Below are positions 26,343 through 34,671 of a stretch of 44,912 nt of DNA, piece by piece. The notes below the pieces were generated by a model. The model made no database searches and was not told the origin of the DNA. It saw nothing but the letters and a program-made list of their open reading frames with translations. Both the position numbers and the translations under genes were made by a program. The first letter of the stretch is position 1. Each line of letters opens with the position of its first letter. This DNA comes from CANHCC01 sp040381555. Lineage in GTDB: Bacteria > Bacteroidota > Bacteroidia > J057 > RFSG01. The DNA lies in NCBI GenBank assembly GCA_040381555.1, contig JBEIHC010000010.1, positions 1-44,912 of the forward strand, read 5' to 3'.

Positions 26343-27520
26343 TGAAATTATTACACATCTCTCCTTCTTATTTTCCAGCAATGCAATTTGGCGGCCCTAT
26401 TCGCTCTGTTCATTTACTCAATAAAGCCTTACTCAATAAAGGAATAGAAATTGAGGTCCTGACAACGAATGCCGGATTGAAAAATAGAAAAGATATTCCC
26501 CTAAATCAGTCGATAAATATTGAAGGTGTTCCCGTAACATTTCTACCCTTCTGGGGATACGAACATTATAATTTCTCTCTCCCCTTTTTAATCAAAGTAT
26601 TTCAGGAGGTAAAGAAATTTGAGGTCGTTCATATCACTGCCGTTTGGAATTTTCCTGTACTCGCTGCAGGTCTTGCTTGTCTGTGGCATAATATACCCTT
26701 TGTCCTTTCCCCAAGGGGAACATTGTATGCGGAAACGATTGCCCACAGGTCCTCCCTTATTAAAAAAATTTACTATTCACTAATAGCTGGAATACCGGTA
26801 AGAAAAGCCTCTATGCTTCATTTCACCACTAAAGATGAAGCAGATAAAGTTCGATCTTTGCTACATCTCATCAATCCATATTGTATCATTCCCAATGGAT
26901 TAGACTTAAGAGAAATTGAAAATCATTCGGTAGGCAATTCCGTAATTACCCAAAACTTACCTGAAAAATATTTACTCTTTTTAGGTCGAATAGATAAAAA
27001 AAAAGGACTGGACATTTTCCTGCCGGCATTTGCTAGAATCTGCAAAAAAAATCCTTCATTAAAATTAGTCATAGCTGGGCCTGACAATGAAAATTATAGT
27101 TCAGAAGTAAAAGAAATCGCTCGGCAATTAGAGATCCAAAATCATTTGATATTTATTGGAAATTTAGATGGGGCAGTAAAATGGGAGGCTTATCGAAAAG
27201 CAACCGCATTTGTATTAACCTCCTATTCAGAAAATTTTGGCATGACGGTGGCAGAGGCAATGGCCTGCAAGTGTCCTGTGCTCATCTCTGACAAGGTAGC
27301 CTTGGCAGAATACCTCCAAAACCCAATGGCCGGTTTTATCTGTCAAACTCAGGTTGAATCCATTGAAAAAGAATTATGGTTCCTGATTAACCATCCGGAA
27401 ATTGCTCAGGAAAGAGCTCAAATGGCTTACGATTTAGTACAAAGAGAATTTGATATTGAGGAAATTGCTGAAAAGTTCATCCTAACTTATCAGGAAATAA
27501 TCCAAAATCATGGCAACTGA
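26342..27520 (+). CDS. Glycosyltransferase family 4
   Basis: The start is ATG 26342, sharing one base with the polymerase stop (TAATG); the product, 392 residues, opens with the GT4-typical MKLLHISPSYFPAMQFGG. A longer frame reaching back to 26246 only reads through the end of wzy. GT-B motifs: GGPIRSVHLL loop at 17-26, VLSPRGTLYA at 121-130, FLGRIDKKKGLDIFLPAF at 213-230, and the donor-binding SENFGMTVAEAMACKCPVLI at 296-315. It is the most canonical GT4 of the locus. Overlaps the next GT2 by 11 bases. Confidence 0.93.
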   Translation: MKLLHISPSYFPAMQFGGPIRSVHLLNKALLNKGIEIEVLTTNAGLKNRKDIPLNQSINIEGVPVTFLPFWGYEHYNFSLPFLIKVFQEVKKFEVVHITAVWNFPVLAAGLACLWHNIPFVLSPRGTLYAETIAHRSSLIKKIYYSLIAGIPVRKASMLHFTTKDEADKVRSLLHLINPYCIIPNGLDLREIENHSVGNSVITQNLPEKYLLFLGRIDKKKGLDIFLPAFARICKKNPSLKLVIAGPDNENYSSEVKEIARQLEIQNHLIFIGNLDGAVKWEAYRKATAFVLTSYSENFGMTVAEAMACKCPVLISDKVALAEYLQNPMAGFICQTQVESIEKELWFLINHPEIAQERAQMAYDLVQREFDIEEIAEKFILTYQEIIQNHGN

Positions 27521-28427
27521 TTTTTCCATAATCATACTCACATACAATGAGGAGATGCATCTACCCAGATTGCTTCAATCGGTAGAGAAACTCGAAGCGC
27601 CAGTGTTTATACTGGATTCAGGAAGTACAGACAATACCCTTTCCATTGCAGAGTCGTTTGGTGCCAAGGTATTAATCCATGCATTTGAAAATCACCCTAA
27701 ACAATGGGATTATGCCCTTTCGCATTTTGATATTCAAACTCCCTGGATTATTGGATTGGATTCAGACCATATTGTATCGTCTGAGTTATTTCAACTCTTA
27801 CAAGAATTTCAATCTCACGCCCTACCGGCTGATGTGAATGGAATCTATTTCAATCGTAAAAATTATTTCAAAGGTAAATGGCTCAAGCATGGGGGCTATT
27901 TCCCCAAGTATCTCCTTAAAATGTTTCGAAATGGGAAAGGCAGATCGGATCTAAATGAGAATATGGATCATCGTTTTATTATTGAGGGAAAATCCATTAT
28001 TTGGAAAGAGGGCTATTTGCTGGAAGAAAATCTAAAGGAAAGCAATATTGCCTTCTGGATAGCCAAGCATAATAAATACAGCGATCTGGTTGCACAGGAA
28101 GAATTAGAAAGAAGGAAAAATTTAAGAACGCAATCTGTATCGGCCTCATTCTGGGGCAGTCCGGACCAAAGAATCGCTTGGCTCAAACAAATTTGGTGGA
28201 AAATGCCTTTATTCATCCGACCCTTCCTCTACTTCTTTCATCGTTATTTCATTCAGCTTGGAATATTAGATGGTAGGCGTGGGTTTATCTTCCATTTTCT
28301 GCAAGCCTTTTGGTTTCGGCTGGTTGTAGATATTAAAATGTATGAATATCTTCGTAGAGAAAAGGGAATAGCTGAAGAGGCCTTCCCTACCCCGATAACG
28401 AATAAAATGAAGAATTCTAAGCAATGA
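27510..28427 (+). CDS. Glycosyltransferase family 2 (WaaE/KdtX-like)
   Basis: A 305-residue GT-A protein: FSIIILTYNEEMHLPRLLQS at 5-24, FILDSGSTDNT at 33-43, HPKQWDYAL at 62-70 and LDSDH at 83-87. The order SGSTDNT ... QWDYAL ... DSDH ... KHGGYFPKYLLKMFRNGKGR is the pattern of the WaaE/LgtF-type GT2 subgroup that adds glucose to LPS core heptose. Here its role in an extracellular polysaccharide is more likely given context. Stop overlaps the next start (ATGA). Confidence 0.88.
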   Translation: MATDFSIIILTYNEEMHLPRLLQSVEKLEAPVFILDSGSTDNTLSIAESFGAKVLIHAFENHPKQWDYALSHFDIQTPWIIGLDSDHIVSSELFQLLQEFQSHALPADVNGIYFNRKNYFKGKWLKHGGYFPKYLLKMFRNGKGRSDLNENMDHRFIIEGKSIIWKEGYLLEENLKESNIAFWIAKHNKYSDLVAQEELERRKNLRTQSVSASFWGSPDQRIAWLKQIWWKMPLFIRPFLYFFHRYFIQLGILDGRRGFIFHFLQAFWFRLVVDIKMYEYLRREKGIAEEAFPTPITNKMKNSKQ

Positions 28428-29371
28428 ATTCCATCCCAGAAATAAGTATCATTAGCCCGGTTTATCGAGCCGAAAAAATCATCGATGAATTGGTGCATCG
28501 TATTCGAAATACGATGCTGGGCATGGGCAAAACCTACGAAATACTTTTAGTAGAAGATGGTAGTCCTGATAAAAGTTGGGAAAAAATCGCTGAAAATGCA
28601 ACACGCTATCCTGAGGTAAAAGGCATAAAATTTAGTCGCAACTTTGGTCAGCATTATGCCATCACAGCTGGCATTCGTGAGGCAAAAGGAAATTATTGCG
28701 TCATCCTAGACTGTGATTTACAAGACAATCCAGATTACATCCCTCAACTATATAGTCGAGCGCTTCAGGGAAATGACATCATCTTCACCACTAAAAAGAA
28801 GCGAAAACACTCATTCTTCAAAAACTTATCCGCTGGAATCTTCTTCCGTATATTCAATTATTTGACTGAAAACCAAAATGTGCAAGCGGATTCAACGATT
28901 GGCAATTATTCTTTATTAAGCAGAAAGGCAATGGATGCATTCTGTCAAATAAATGATACCCACAGGCATTATCTGATGGTATTAAGGCTTTTAGGTTTTA
29001 AGACAGACTCAATGGAAATAATCCATGACGCGCGTTTTGAAGGCAAAAGCAGTTATACATTTGGAAAACTTGTGGCGCATGCCATTAATGGAATTACTTC
29101 TCAATCCGATAAACTGCTTCGGATTTCAATCACCGTCGGTTTCAGCTGTTTTGCGATATCCATCCTATGGGTACTTACCCTATTTGTTCTTTATTTCACC
29201 CATGGTCTAGTGCCGGGATACACCTCGCTGATGGCAGTTATTCTCCTTTCTACAGGGCTAATATTAATGTCAATTGGAATAGCCGGAATTTATATTGGAA
29301 AAATATTTGAGCAGGTAAAAGGAAGACCTCTTTATTTCATTGAAACCCGAGTTAATTTCCCTGAAAAATAA
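28424..29371 (+). CDS. GT2 glycosyltransferase with C-terminal membrane helices (GtrB/DPM1-like)
   Basis: A 315-residue protein with an N-terminal GT2 domain (EISIISPVYRAEKIIDELVH at 6-25, LLVEDGSPDKSW at 41-52, SRNFGQHYAITAG at 71-83, ILDCDLQDNP at 94-103) followed by two membrane helices between about 228 and 300. This is the architecture of GtrB, ArnC and bacterial DPM1 homologues, which load a sugar onto undecaprenyl phosphate for use outside the cytoplasm. A matching GT-C enzyme that could use such a lipid-sugar is encoded at 35215. Confidence 0.9.
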   Translation: MNSIPEISIISPVYRAEKIIDELVHRIRNTMLGMGKTYEILLVEDGSPDKSWEKIAENATRYPEVKGIKFSRNFGQHYAITAGIREAKGNYCVILDCDLQDNPDYIPQLYSRALQGNDIIFTTKKKRKHSFFKNLSAGIFFRIFNYLTENQNVQADSTIGNYSLLSRKAMDAFCQINDTHRHYLMVLRLLGFKTDSMEIIHDARFEGKSSYTFGKLVAHAINGITSQSDKLLRISITVGFSCFAISILWVLTLFVLYFTHGLVPGYTSLMAVILLSTGLILMSIGIAGIYIGKIFEQVKGRPLYFIETRVNFPEK

Positions 29372-29407
29372 CTTTCTCGATTATCGCATTCAGGAATATC
29401 TACATTC

Positions 29408-30124
29408 ATGAAAAAATTAATCATTACTCAGTCGAATTATATTCCCTGGAAAGGCTATTTTGACGGAATCAATTTGGTAGATGAAATCATCTTATACGAT
29501 GACATGCAATACACAAAGAGAGACTGGCGCAATCGAAATCAAATTCAAACTCGAGAAGGCTTGGCTTGGCTGAGTATTCCGGTTGAGGTAAAAGGGAAAT
29601 TCTTTCAAAAAATTTCAGAAACTAGGATCAGTGAACCCTCTTGGGGCGCAAAACATTGGCAAACAATCTGGCACAATTATAAAAAAGCGCCCTATTTCGA
29701 TTTATATGCAGATTTACTGGAGCGACAATATTCTATTCCCTATGTGTATCTTTCAGAAGTCAATCGAGGCTTCATCGAATTGATTAATGGTTTTCTGGGA
29801 ATTAAAACCATCATCCGTTGGTCTTCGGAATTTCAGCTTGCTGAAGAAAGAAATGAAAGATTAATTCAGATTTGCAAACAAACCGAAGCAAGTGATTATT
29901 TCAGTGGGCCAGCAGCAAAATTCTACATGGATATTGAGGCATTTCGACAAGCTGGTATAACAGTGCACTGGTTTAACTATGCATCTTACCCCGAATATCC
30001 TCAGATTCATGCTCCTTTTTCGCATTCCGTTACCATCTTAGATTTGCTTTTTAATACCGGTCCGGACGCACCAAAATACATGAAAAGTTTTTACAAACCA
30101 GACGATTTGAGTGAATTAGCTTAA
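29408..30124 (+). CDS. WbqC family protein
   Basis: A 238-residue protein opening with the family signature: ITQSNYIPWKGYFDGINLVD at 5-24, then YDDMQYTKRDWRNRNQI near 29-45, GLAWLSIPV and later HWFNYASYPEYPQ. WbqC-like proteins recur in O-antigen and capsule clusters, often with 4-amino-4,6-dideoxy sugars, but their biochemical activity is not settled in what I know. Here it is the last gene of unit 1 and lies just before a unit that makes such a sugar (rffA at 32711). Two hairpins follow its stop. Confidence 0.9.
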   Translation: MKKLIITQSNYIPWKGYFDGINLVDEIILYDDMQYTKRDWRNRNQIQTREGLAWLSIPVEVKGKFFQKISETRISEPSWGAKHWQTIWHNYKKAPYFDLYADLLERQYSIPYVYLSEVNRGFIELINGFLGIKTIIRWSSEFQLAEERNERLIQICKQTEASDYFSGPAAKFYMDIEAFRQAGITVHWFNYASYPEYPQIHAPFSHSVTILDLLFNTGPDAPKYMKSFYKPDDLSELA

Positions 30125-30131
30125 CCCAGAT

Positions 30132-30165
30132 AGGATAAATTGCATCCTCCAAAGAAAGTTCTTTG
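30132..30165 (+). terminator. Two small hairpins after wbqC-like gene
   Basis: AGGAT (30132-30136) pairs with ATCCT (30144-30148), and CAAAGA (30150-30155) pairs with TCTTTG (30160-30165). Neither is followed by a good T tract. They lie between the last stop of unit 1 and a strong promoter match, so transcription attenuation or termination here is plausible. Confidence 0.4.
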
Positions 30166-30205
30166 CCTCAATTAGTCAATTTTATCAAATAAACTTCGCG
30201 GAATC

Positions 30206-30236
30206 TTTGAAAGCCTGCTTAGGCGTGGTAAATTTG
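30206..30236 (+). promoter_or_regulatory. Bacteroidota-type promoter for unit 2
   Basis: TTTG at 30206-30209 (-33 element), exactly 19 bases, then TAAATTTG at 30229-30236, a full match to the TAnnTTTG -7 element. A start site near 30243 would give a leader of about 60 bases before ATG 30304. This is the clearest promoter in the window and coincides with its largest within-operon gap. The spacer holds a small GCCT/AGGC inverted repeat. Confidence 0.7.
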
Positions 30237-30260
30237 TCCTGAACCAGCATTTGTATCATT

Positions 30261-30280
30261 GTCTGAAAGCACACTCAGAC
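30261..30280 (+). other. Leader hairpin in 5' UTR of unit 2
   Basis: GTCTGA (30261-30266) and TCAGAC (30275-30280) form a six-base stem with an eight-base loop between the predicted transcription start and ATG 30304. It could affect translation or RNA stability; may also be chance. Confidence 0.3.
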
Positions 30281-30303
30281 GACAAATGTTTACAAGAAAA
30301 ATT

Positions 30304-30966
30304 ATGTTAAAACCGCTTATTATTTTTGGACTAGGAGATGCCGCGGAAGTAGCCCATTTTCTCTTTACTACAGATGCACATTGGGATGTAGCTGGATTTA
30401 CAGTCGATTCGGCCTACAGGAAAGAAAACACTTTCAAAGATCTGCCAGTTGTCGCATTTGAGGAGGTGACCAATCATTTTCCACCCGATAAGTTTGATCT
30501 ATTCATAGCAACGGGCTACAATCAAATGAACAAAATAAGGGAGGCTAAGTATCATGCAGCTAAGGCATTAGGTTATACTTTGCGCACCTATATCAGCAGC
30601 AAGTGCACTTACCTGTCTCAGTTTCCTCCAGGCGATAATTGCATGATATTTGAAAACAATACCATTCAGCCTTTTGTCAAACTCGGTTCCAACATTGTCT
30701 TGTGGAGTGGCAATCATATTGGACATCACAGTGTGATAGAGGACCATAATTTCCTAACCTCTCATGTGGTTGTTTCAGGCAGATGTCATATAGAACCCAA
30801 TTGTTTCATTGGAGTGAATGCCAGTTTGCGTGATGCTATTCGTATTCGCAGAGAAACTTTGATTGGGGCAGGAGCTGTAGTAATGAAAGACACCCTAGAA
30901 AAAGGGGTTTATCTTCCCCAAAGAGCTATTCTTTTTGATAAAACTTCCGACCAAATAGAAATCTGA
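30304..30966 (+). CDS. NeuD/PglD-like sugar O/N-acetyltransferase
   Basis: I start at ATG 30304 (221 residues: LKPLIIFGLGDAAEVAHF) rather than TTG 30259, which would include part of the leader. The N-terminal Rossmann-like domain with GLGDAAE matches the PglD/NeuD nucleotide-sugar-binding domain; the second half is a left-handed beta-helix (GNHIGHHSVIEDHNFLTSHV near 137-156, with the catalytic-type His, then CFIGVNASLRD and LIGAGAVVMKDT). PglD and VioB acetylate 4-amino sugars. With rffA in the same unit, the likely job is N-acetylation of dTDP-Fuc4N; this substrate is an inference. Confidence 0.85.
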   Translation: MLKPLIIFGLGDAAEVAHFLFTTDAHWDVAGFTVDSAYRKENTFKDLPVVAFEEVTNHFPPDKFDLFIATGYNQMNKIREAKYHAAKALGYTLRTYISSKCTYLSQFPPGDNCMIFENNTIQPFVKLGSNIVLWSGNHIGHHSVIEDHNFLTSHVVVSGRCHIEPNCFIGVNASLRDAIRIRRETLIGAGAVVMKDTLEKGVYLPQRAILFDKTSDQIEI

Positions 30967-31781
30967 TGCAAAGCTCCCACAAGGAATATGGAGTCAGTCA
31001 AAGAAATGAACTCCACAGCGATATCGATCGAATTTTAGAAGAGATTCGGATTAACGGCTATTGTGTGTTGCCCGAATTTGTACCTGAGTCCTTTCTTCAT
31101 GAGGCTAGGGAACGGGTAGATGCAGTGTATGCCGAACAGGAAAAATCTTTCGGCAAAGAAAAACTCCTTGCGATTCAGGAATTAGATGTGGCAAGATGCC
31201 CTTTAGCCTATGATCCATTTTTTCTACAAATTGCCGGGCATCCATTTATTAGACAGGTAGCCAAAGAAATGATTGGGGGGATGCAAATATTGCACTTACA
31301 AAATGCGATTATCAATCGGCCAAATGAGGAGCATCATCAAAGCTCTTGGCACAGAGACCTACCCTACCAAGATTGGGTTATCTCCCGACCTCTTTCTATC
31401 AATGCCCTTTGGTGCCTTGATCCATTTGATGCAACAACCGGGGCAACCTGGATTCTCCCCTTCTCCCATCAGCAAGCAATGTTGCCGTCTTTGAATTACA
31501 CCAATAAATTTAAAATTCAGGTGAACGCAGCAGCTGGTTCAGTGGTATTATTCGACTCCATGATGTATCATTGTGCTGGATATAACCAATCGAATATTGT
31601 TAGGAGAGCCATTAACAATGTTTATGTAACGCCATTGTTGAGGCAACAAATAGATCTGCCGGCTTTTCTTAATGGCAATCATAAAGATTCAGAATATGCA
31701 GAACTACTGGGCTACACAACCCTAATACCTGAATCCGTTGACCAATTCAGAGAAAATCGTTTTAAGAGAATAAAATCTTAG
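30966..31781 (+). CDS. Phytanoyl-CoA dioxygenase (PhyH) family protein
   Basis: A 271-residue Fe(II)/2-oxoglutarate-dependent oxygenase. The iron-binding facial triad is visible as H129-x-D131 in SSWHRDLPYQDW and H202 in DSMMYHCAGYN, with Arg213/214 (IVRRAIN) placed to bind 2-oxoglutarate. NALWCLDPFDATTGATWILP (147-166) is the family's core strand. The enzyme is complete. PhyH-type proteins hydroxylate small molecules or sugars; within a nucleotide-sugar module, hydroxylation or oxidation of a sugar or its acyl substituent is the best guess. The ATG overlaps the NeuD-like stop by one base. Confidence 0.88.
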   Translation: MQSSHKEYGVSQRNELHSDIDRILEEIRINGYCVLPEFVPESFLHEARERVDAVYAEQEKSFGKEKLLAIQELDVARCPLAYDPFFLQIAGHPFIRQVAKEMIGGMQILHLQNAIINRPNEEHHQSSWHRDLPYQDWVISRPLSINALWCLDPFDATTGATWILPFSHQQAMLPSLNYTNKFKIQVNAAAGSVVLFDSMMYHCAGYNQSNIVRRAINNVYVTPLLRQQIDLPAFLNGNHKDSEYAELLGYTTLIPESVDQFRENRFKRIKS

Positions 31782-31784
31782 GAT

Positions 31785-32699
31785 ATGCACTGGAAGAAAT
31801 TAGGAGTATTATTCGCCCCCAAACCTGGAAATGAATGGCAATTTTCCCATGCGGCTAATCCGGTACCTGTCTGGATGCCAGAGGGTATTTTGCGGGTATA
31901 TTACACGAGTCGAGACGCAAAGAATCGGTCGTACATTTCTTGGGTTGAATTAGACCCCGAAAATAATTTCAATCCAATAACGATTGCCGATAAACCTGTA
32001 TTAACACCAGGAGGCATTGGGCTTTTTGATGATAGTGGGGTCACTTTAGGCTGTATTGTGGAGGGTGAGGCAGAATGGTTATTGTACTATTTAGGTTGGA
32101 ACTTAGCCGTTACAGTGCCGTGGCATAATAGTATTGGCCTTGCCAAAGGCGATGCTTTAACCGGAGAATTTACGAAGAACAGTTTGGCGCCCATGATGGA
32201 TCGGGATCATACTGACCCGTATTCCGTTTCTTACCCTTTTGTACTAAAAGAAGGCAATAAATATAGAATGTGGTATGGCACCAATCGTGCCTGGGGAAAC
32301 AGACAAGAGGAAATGGATCATGTATTGAAATATGCAGAATCGGATGACGGAATTCATTGGGAAAGAAGTGGAATTGTCGCATTAGATCATGTATATCCGA
32401 ATGAATATGCGGTTTCCAGACCATTTGTCCGAAAAAACAAAAATGTGTATCAAATGTGGTTTTCTTACCGACCCGGACCAGAAGGCGCTACCTATCGCAT
32501 AGGGTACGCAGAATCAGAGGATGGAATAAGATTTACCCGAAAAGATTCTTTAGTTGGGATTACCGTATCAGAATCAGGTTGGGATTCTGAAATGGTCTGC
32601 TACCCTTCGTTATTTGAGTATAGAGAAAAAATCTACATGCTATATAATGGAAATGGCTACGGAAAATCCGGTTTTGGTCTGGCAATTCTTGAATCCTAG
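31785..32699 (+). CDS. Five-bladed beta-propeller glycosidase-like protein (GH43/GH32/GH130-like)
   Basis: A 304-residue protein with repeated propeller blade motifs: ILRVYYTSRDAKNRSYISWV, KYRMWYGTNRAW, VYQMWFSYRPGPEG, and IYMLYNGNGYGKSGFGLA at the C-terminus, alternating with YAESDDGIHW and YAESEDGIRF. This matches proteins usually annotated as glycosylases of the five-bladed propeller superfamily. No signal peptide, so it appears cytoplasmic, unlike degradative glycosidases. Catalytic acids cannot be assigned with confidence. It may bind or process a nucleotide sugar made by its neighbours rather than degrade glycan. Confidence 0.72.
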   Translation: MHWKKLGVLFAPKPGNEWQFSHAANPVPVWMPEGILRVYYTSRDAKNRSYISWVELDPENNFNPITIADKPVLTPGGIGLFDDSGVTLGCIVEGEAEWLLYYLGWNLAVTVPWHNSIGLAKGDALTGEFTKNSLAPMMDRDHTDPYSVSYPFVLKEGNKYRMWYGTNRAWGNRQEEMDHVLKYAESDDGIHWERSGIVALDHVYPNEYAVSRPFVRKNKNVYQMWFSYRPGPEGATYRIGYAESEDGIRFTRKDSLVGITVSESGWDSEMVCYPSLFEYREKIYMLYNGNGYGKSGFGLAILES

Positions 32700-32710
32700 A
32701 AGTCTGGCAT

Positions 32711-33847
32711 ATGAATACTCACATCGCATTTAATAAACCTTACCTTACGGGAAATGAGGTAAGTTACATCTTAGAAGCAGTACAATCTGGCAAGATATCG
32801 GGCGACGGACTATTCACCAAAAAATGTCATCATTTTTTTGAATCTAGGTATGGATTTAAAAAATGTCTACTTACTACCTCTTGCACGGATGCATTGGAAT
32901 TGGCTTCCTTGCTCCTGAATATTCAACCAGGGGATGAAGTCATTGCACCTTCCTTCACTTTTGTATCTACGGTAAATGCCTTTGTGTTGAGAGGGGCAAA
33001 AATCATTTTTGCTGATAGCGAGGCGAGCACACCCAATATAGATGTGGCTCAGATAGAATCCCTAATTACCTCAAAAACCAAAGCCATTGTACCTGTTCAT
33101 TATGCTGGAATAGCGGTGGATATGGATCCTTTGATGGCATTAGGCAAGAAATATCAGATTCCAATTGTAGAGGACGCAGCCCAGGCCATAGATGCTTGGT
33201 ATAAAAATGAAGCTTTAGGCGGAATTGGGCAGTTGGCGGCATTTTCCTTTCATGAAACGAAAAACATCATTTCCGGAGAAGGAGGTATGTTGGCAATTAA
33301 CGATCCCCAATTTATTGGACGCGCAGAAATTTTACGGGAAAAAGGCACGAATCGATCTGCATTTTTCAGAGGTGAAATAGATAAATATGGCTGGGTAGAT
33401 ATTGGTTCATCCTTTTTACCTTCAGAAATTATTGCGGCATTTTTGTATGCTCAAATTGAAAAGCTGGATGAAATTCAAAACTACCGGCTTTCTTTATGGA
33501 AAAGTTATCAGGATGGGTTGATTGAATTGGAAAGAAAAGGTAAAATACAACTACCTTTCATACCACAATATGCCCGCCACAATGCGCACATGTTTTATAT
33601 CTTGTGCTCAAATCTTGCCGAAAGAACTGCCTTAATTGAGCATCTTAAAAAGCAAAATATCAACGCGGTATTTCATTATATTTCCCTACACAAGAGTCCA
33701 TTTTATTCAGATAAATATCATGGGCCAGAACTGAGCAATAGCGACCGATATACAGATACCTTGCTCAGATTACCCTTCTATAATAGTTTGAGCGCTGAAG
33801 ATCAACAAAGAGTAGTGGAATCCATTTATACATTTTATCAAAGATGA
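32711..33847 (+). CDS. rffA: dTDP-4-amino-4,6-dideoxygalactose transaminase
   Basis: A 378-residue PLP enzyme that closely follows Escherichia coli RffA/WecE over its whole length: IAFNKPYLTGNEVSYI, SGKISGDGLFTKKC, TTSCTDALELASLLL, IQPGDEVIAPSFTFVSTVNA, IVPVHYAGIAVDMD, VEDAAQAIDAWY, SFHETKN with Schiff-base Lys184, EILREKGTNRSAFFRGEID, KYGWVDIGSSFLPSE, NAHMFYI and VFHYISLHKSP. The reaction converts dTDP-4-keto-6-deoxyglucose plus glutamate to dTDP-Fuc4N. The required rmlA and rmlB are not in the window. The NeuD-like acetyltransferase upstream could make dTDP-Fuc4NAc. Overlaps the next methyltransferase gene by ATGA. Confidence 0.95.
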   Translation: MNTHIAFNKPYLTGNEVSYILEAVQSGKISGDGLFTKKCHHFFESRYGFKKCLLTTSCTDALELASLLLNIQPGDEVIAPSFTFVSTVNAFVLRGAKIIFADSEASTPNIDVAQIESLITSKTKAIVPVHYAGIAVDMDPLMALGKKYQIPIVEDAAQAIDAWYKNEALGGIGQLAAFSFHETKNIISGEGGMLAINDPQFIGRAEILREKGTNRSAFFRGEIDKYGWVDIGSSFLPSEIIAAFLYAQIEKLDEIQNYRLSLWKSYQDGLIELERKGKIQLPFIPQYARHNAHMFYILCSNLAERTALIEHLKKQNINAVFHYISLHKSPFYSDKYHGPELSNSDRYTDTLLRLPFYNSLSAEDQQRVVESIYTFYQR

Positions 33848-34671
33848 ATCAGGCAGAATTCCAATGGATTCAAGGGTTTAAATGCTATGCACCAGAATTA
33901 GCCATTTCGAATGAGGATTTTCCGGTAGAAGGTTTTGAGATATTGTTTCAAAAGGAGGAGCAAAACTTTTGGTTTCAATCTCGTAATCAGGTTATACTGT
34001 CTTTGTTTACTAAATACACATCGATACAAAATGCTACATTCTTAGAAATTGGTTGCGGCACGGGTTTCGTGTTAAGGGCAATTGGACAATCTGGGAATCA
34101 TCGAGTAAGTGGGGCTGAAATCCATGTAGAAGGATTAAAATTTGCCAGAATAAGGCTTCCAGAAGTAGAATTGATTCAATTGGACGCCACTCGAATGCCT
34201 TTTGAAAACGCCTATGATGCCATTGGAGCTTTTGATGTATTAGAACATATTACCGAGGATGAACAGGTTATGAAAGAGGTGCATAAAGCATTAAAGCCTG
34301 GAGGCCATTTTTATATTACGGTCCCTCAGTATCCTTGGATGTGGAGCTATTTAGATGATCTTGCTTATCACAAAAGAAGATATACCCGAAAAGAACTAAA
34401 ACAGAAGTTGGTTGACGCAGGATTTGAAGTAGCCTATATTGGTTCATTTGTATTCTCCTTGTTTCCAGCAATGGTTGCTTCTAGATTATTGAAAAAAGAC
34501 AAGGCTGACAATCAAAATAACCAAGCTAATATTGCAAATGAATTCAATATTCCAGATTGGCTAAATTCTCTATTTAGGTCTTTGTTGCGTATTGATGAAT
34601 GGCTAATTGCACACGGGATTTCATTGCCTTTTGGAGGAAGCTTAGTTGCAGTCGGGAAAAAGAAGGTATGA
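33844..34671 (+). CDS. Class I SAM-dependent methyltransferase
   Basis: A 275-residue protein with SAM motif I FLEIGCGTGFVLRAIG at 66-81, VELIQLDATRMPF around motif II, and the motif III/IV segment IGAFDVLEHITEDEQVMKEV then LKPGGHFYITVPQYPWMWS. The D-V-L-E-H pattern places it with UbiE/COQ5-like type 11 methyltransferases. A hydrophobic stretch (VFSLFPAMVASRLL) near 202-215 could touch the membrane. Its substrate may be a sugar or lipid-linked sugar. It overlaps both neighbours by four bases. Confidence 0.88.
   Translation: MNQAEFQWIQGFKCYAPELAISNEDFPVEGFEILFQKEEQNFWFQSRNQVILSLFTKYTSIQNATFLEIGCGTGFVLRAIGQSGNHRVSGAEIHVEGLKFARIRLPEVELIQLDATRMPFENAYDAIGAFDVLEHITEDEQVMKEVHKALKPGGHFYITVPQYPWMWSYLDDLAYHKRRYTRKELKQKLVDAGFEVAYIGSFVFSLFPAMVASRLLKKDKADNQNNQANIANEFNIPDWLNSLFRSLLRIDEWLIAHGISLPFGGSLVAVGKKKV

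Noticed and set aside
26996..27004. A9 run in the GT4 gene, with similar A9 at 21264-21272.
   Set aside because: Both encode conserved or ordinary lysines, and A9 runs are common at this base composition.
18601..30205. A 17-base sequence (ATAAACTTCG[TC]GGAATC) occurs at 18601-18617 and 30189-30205 with one mismatch, the second just before the unit 2 promoter.
   Set aside because: In 45 kb of AT-rich DNA several such near-matches are expected by chance, and the first copy overlaps a start codon with no promoter-like element.
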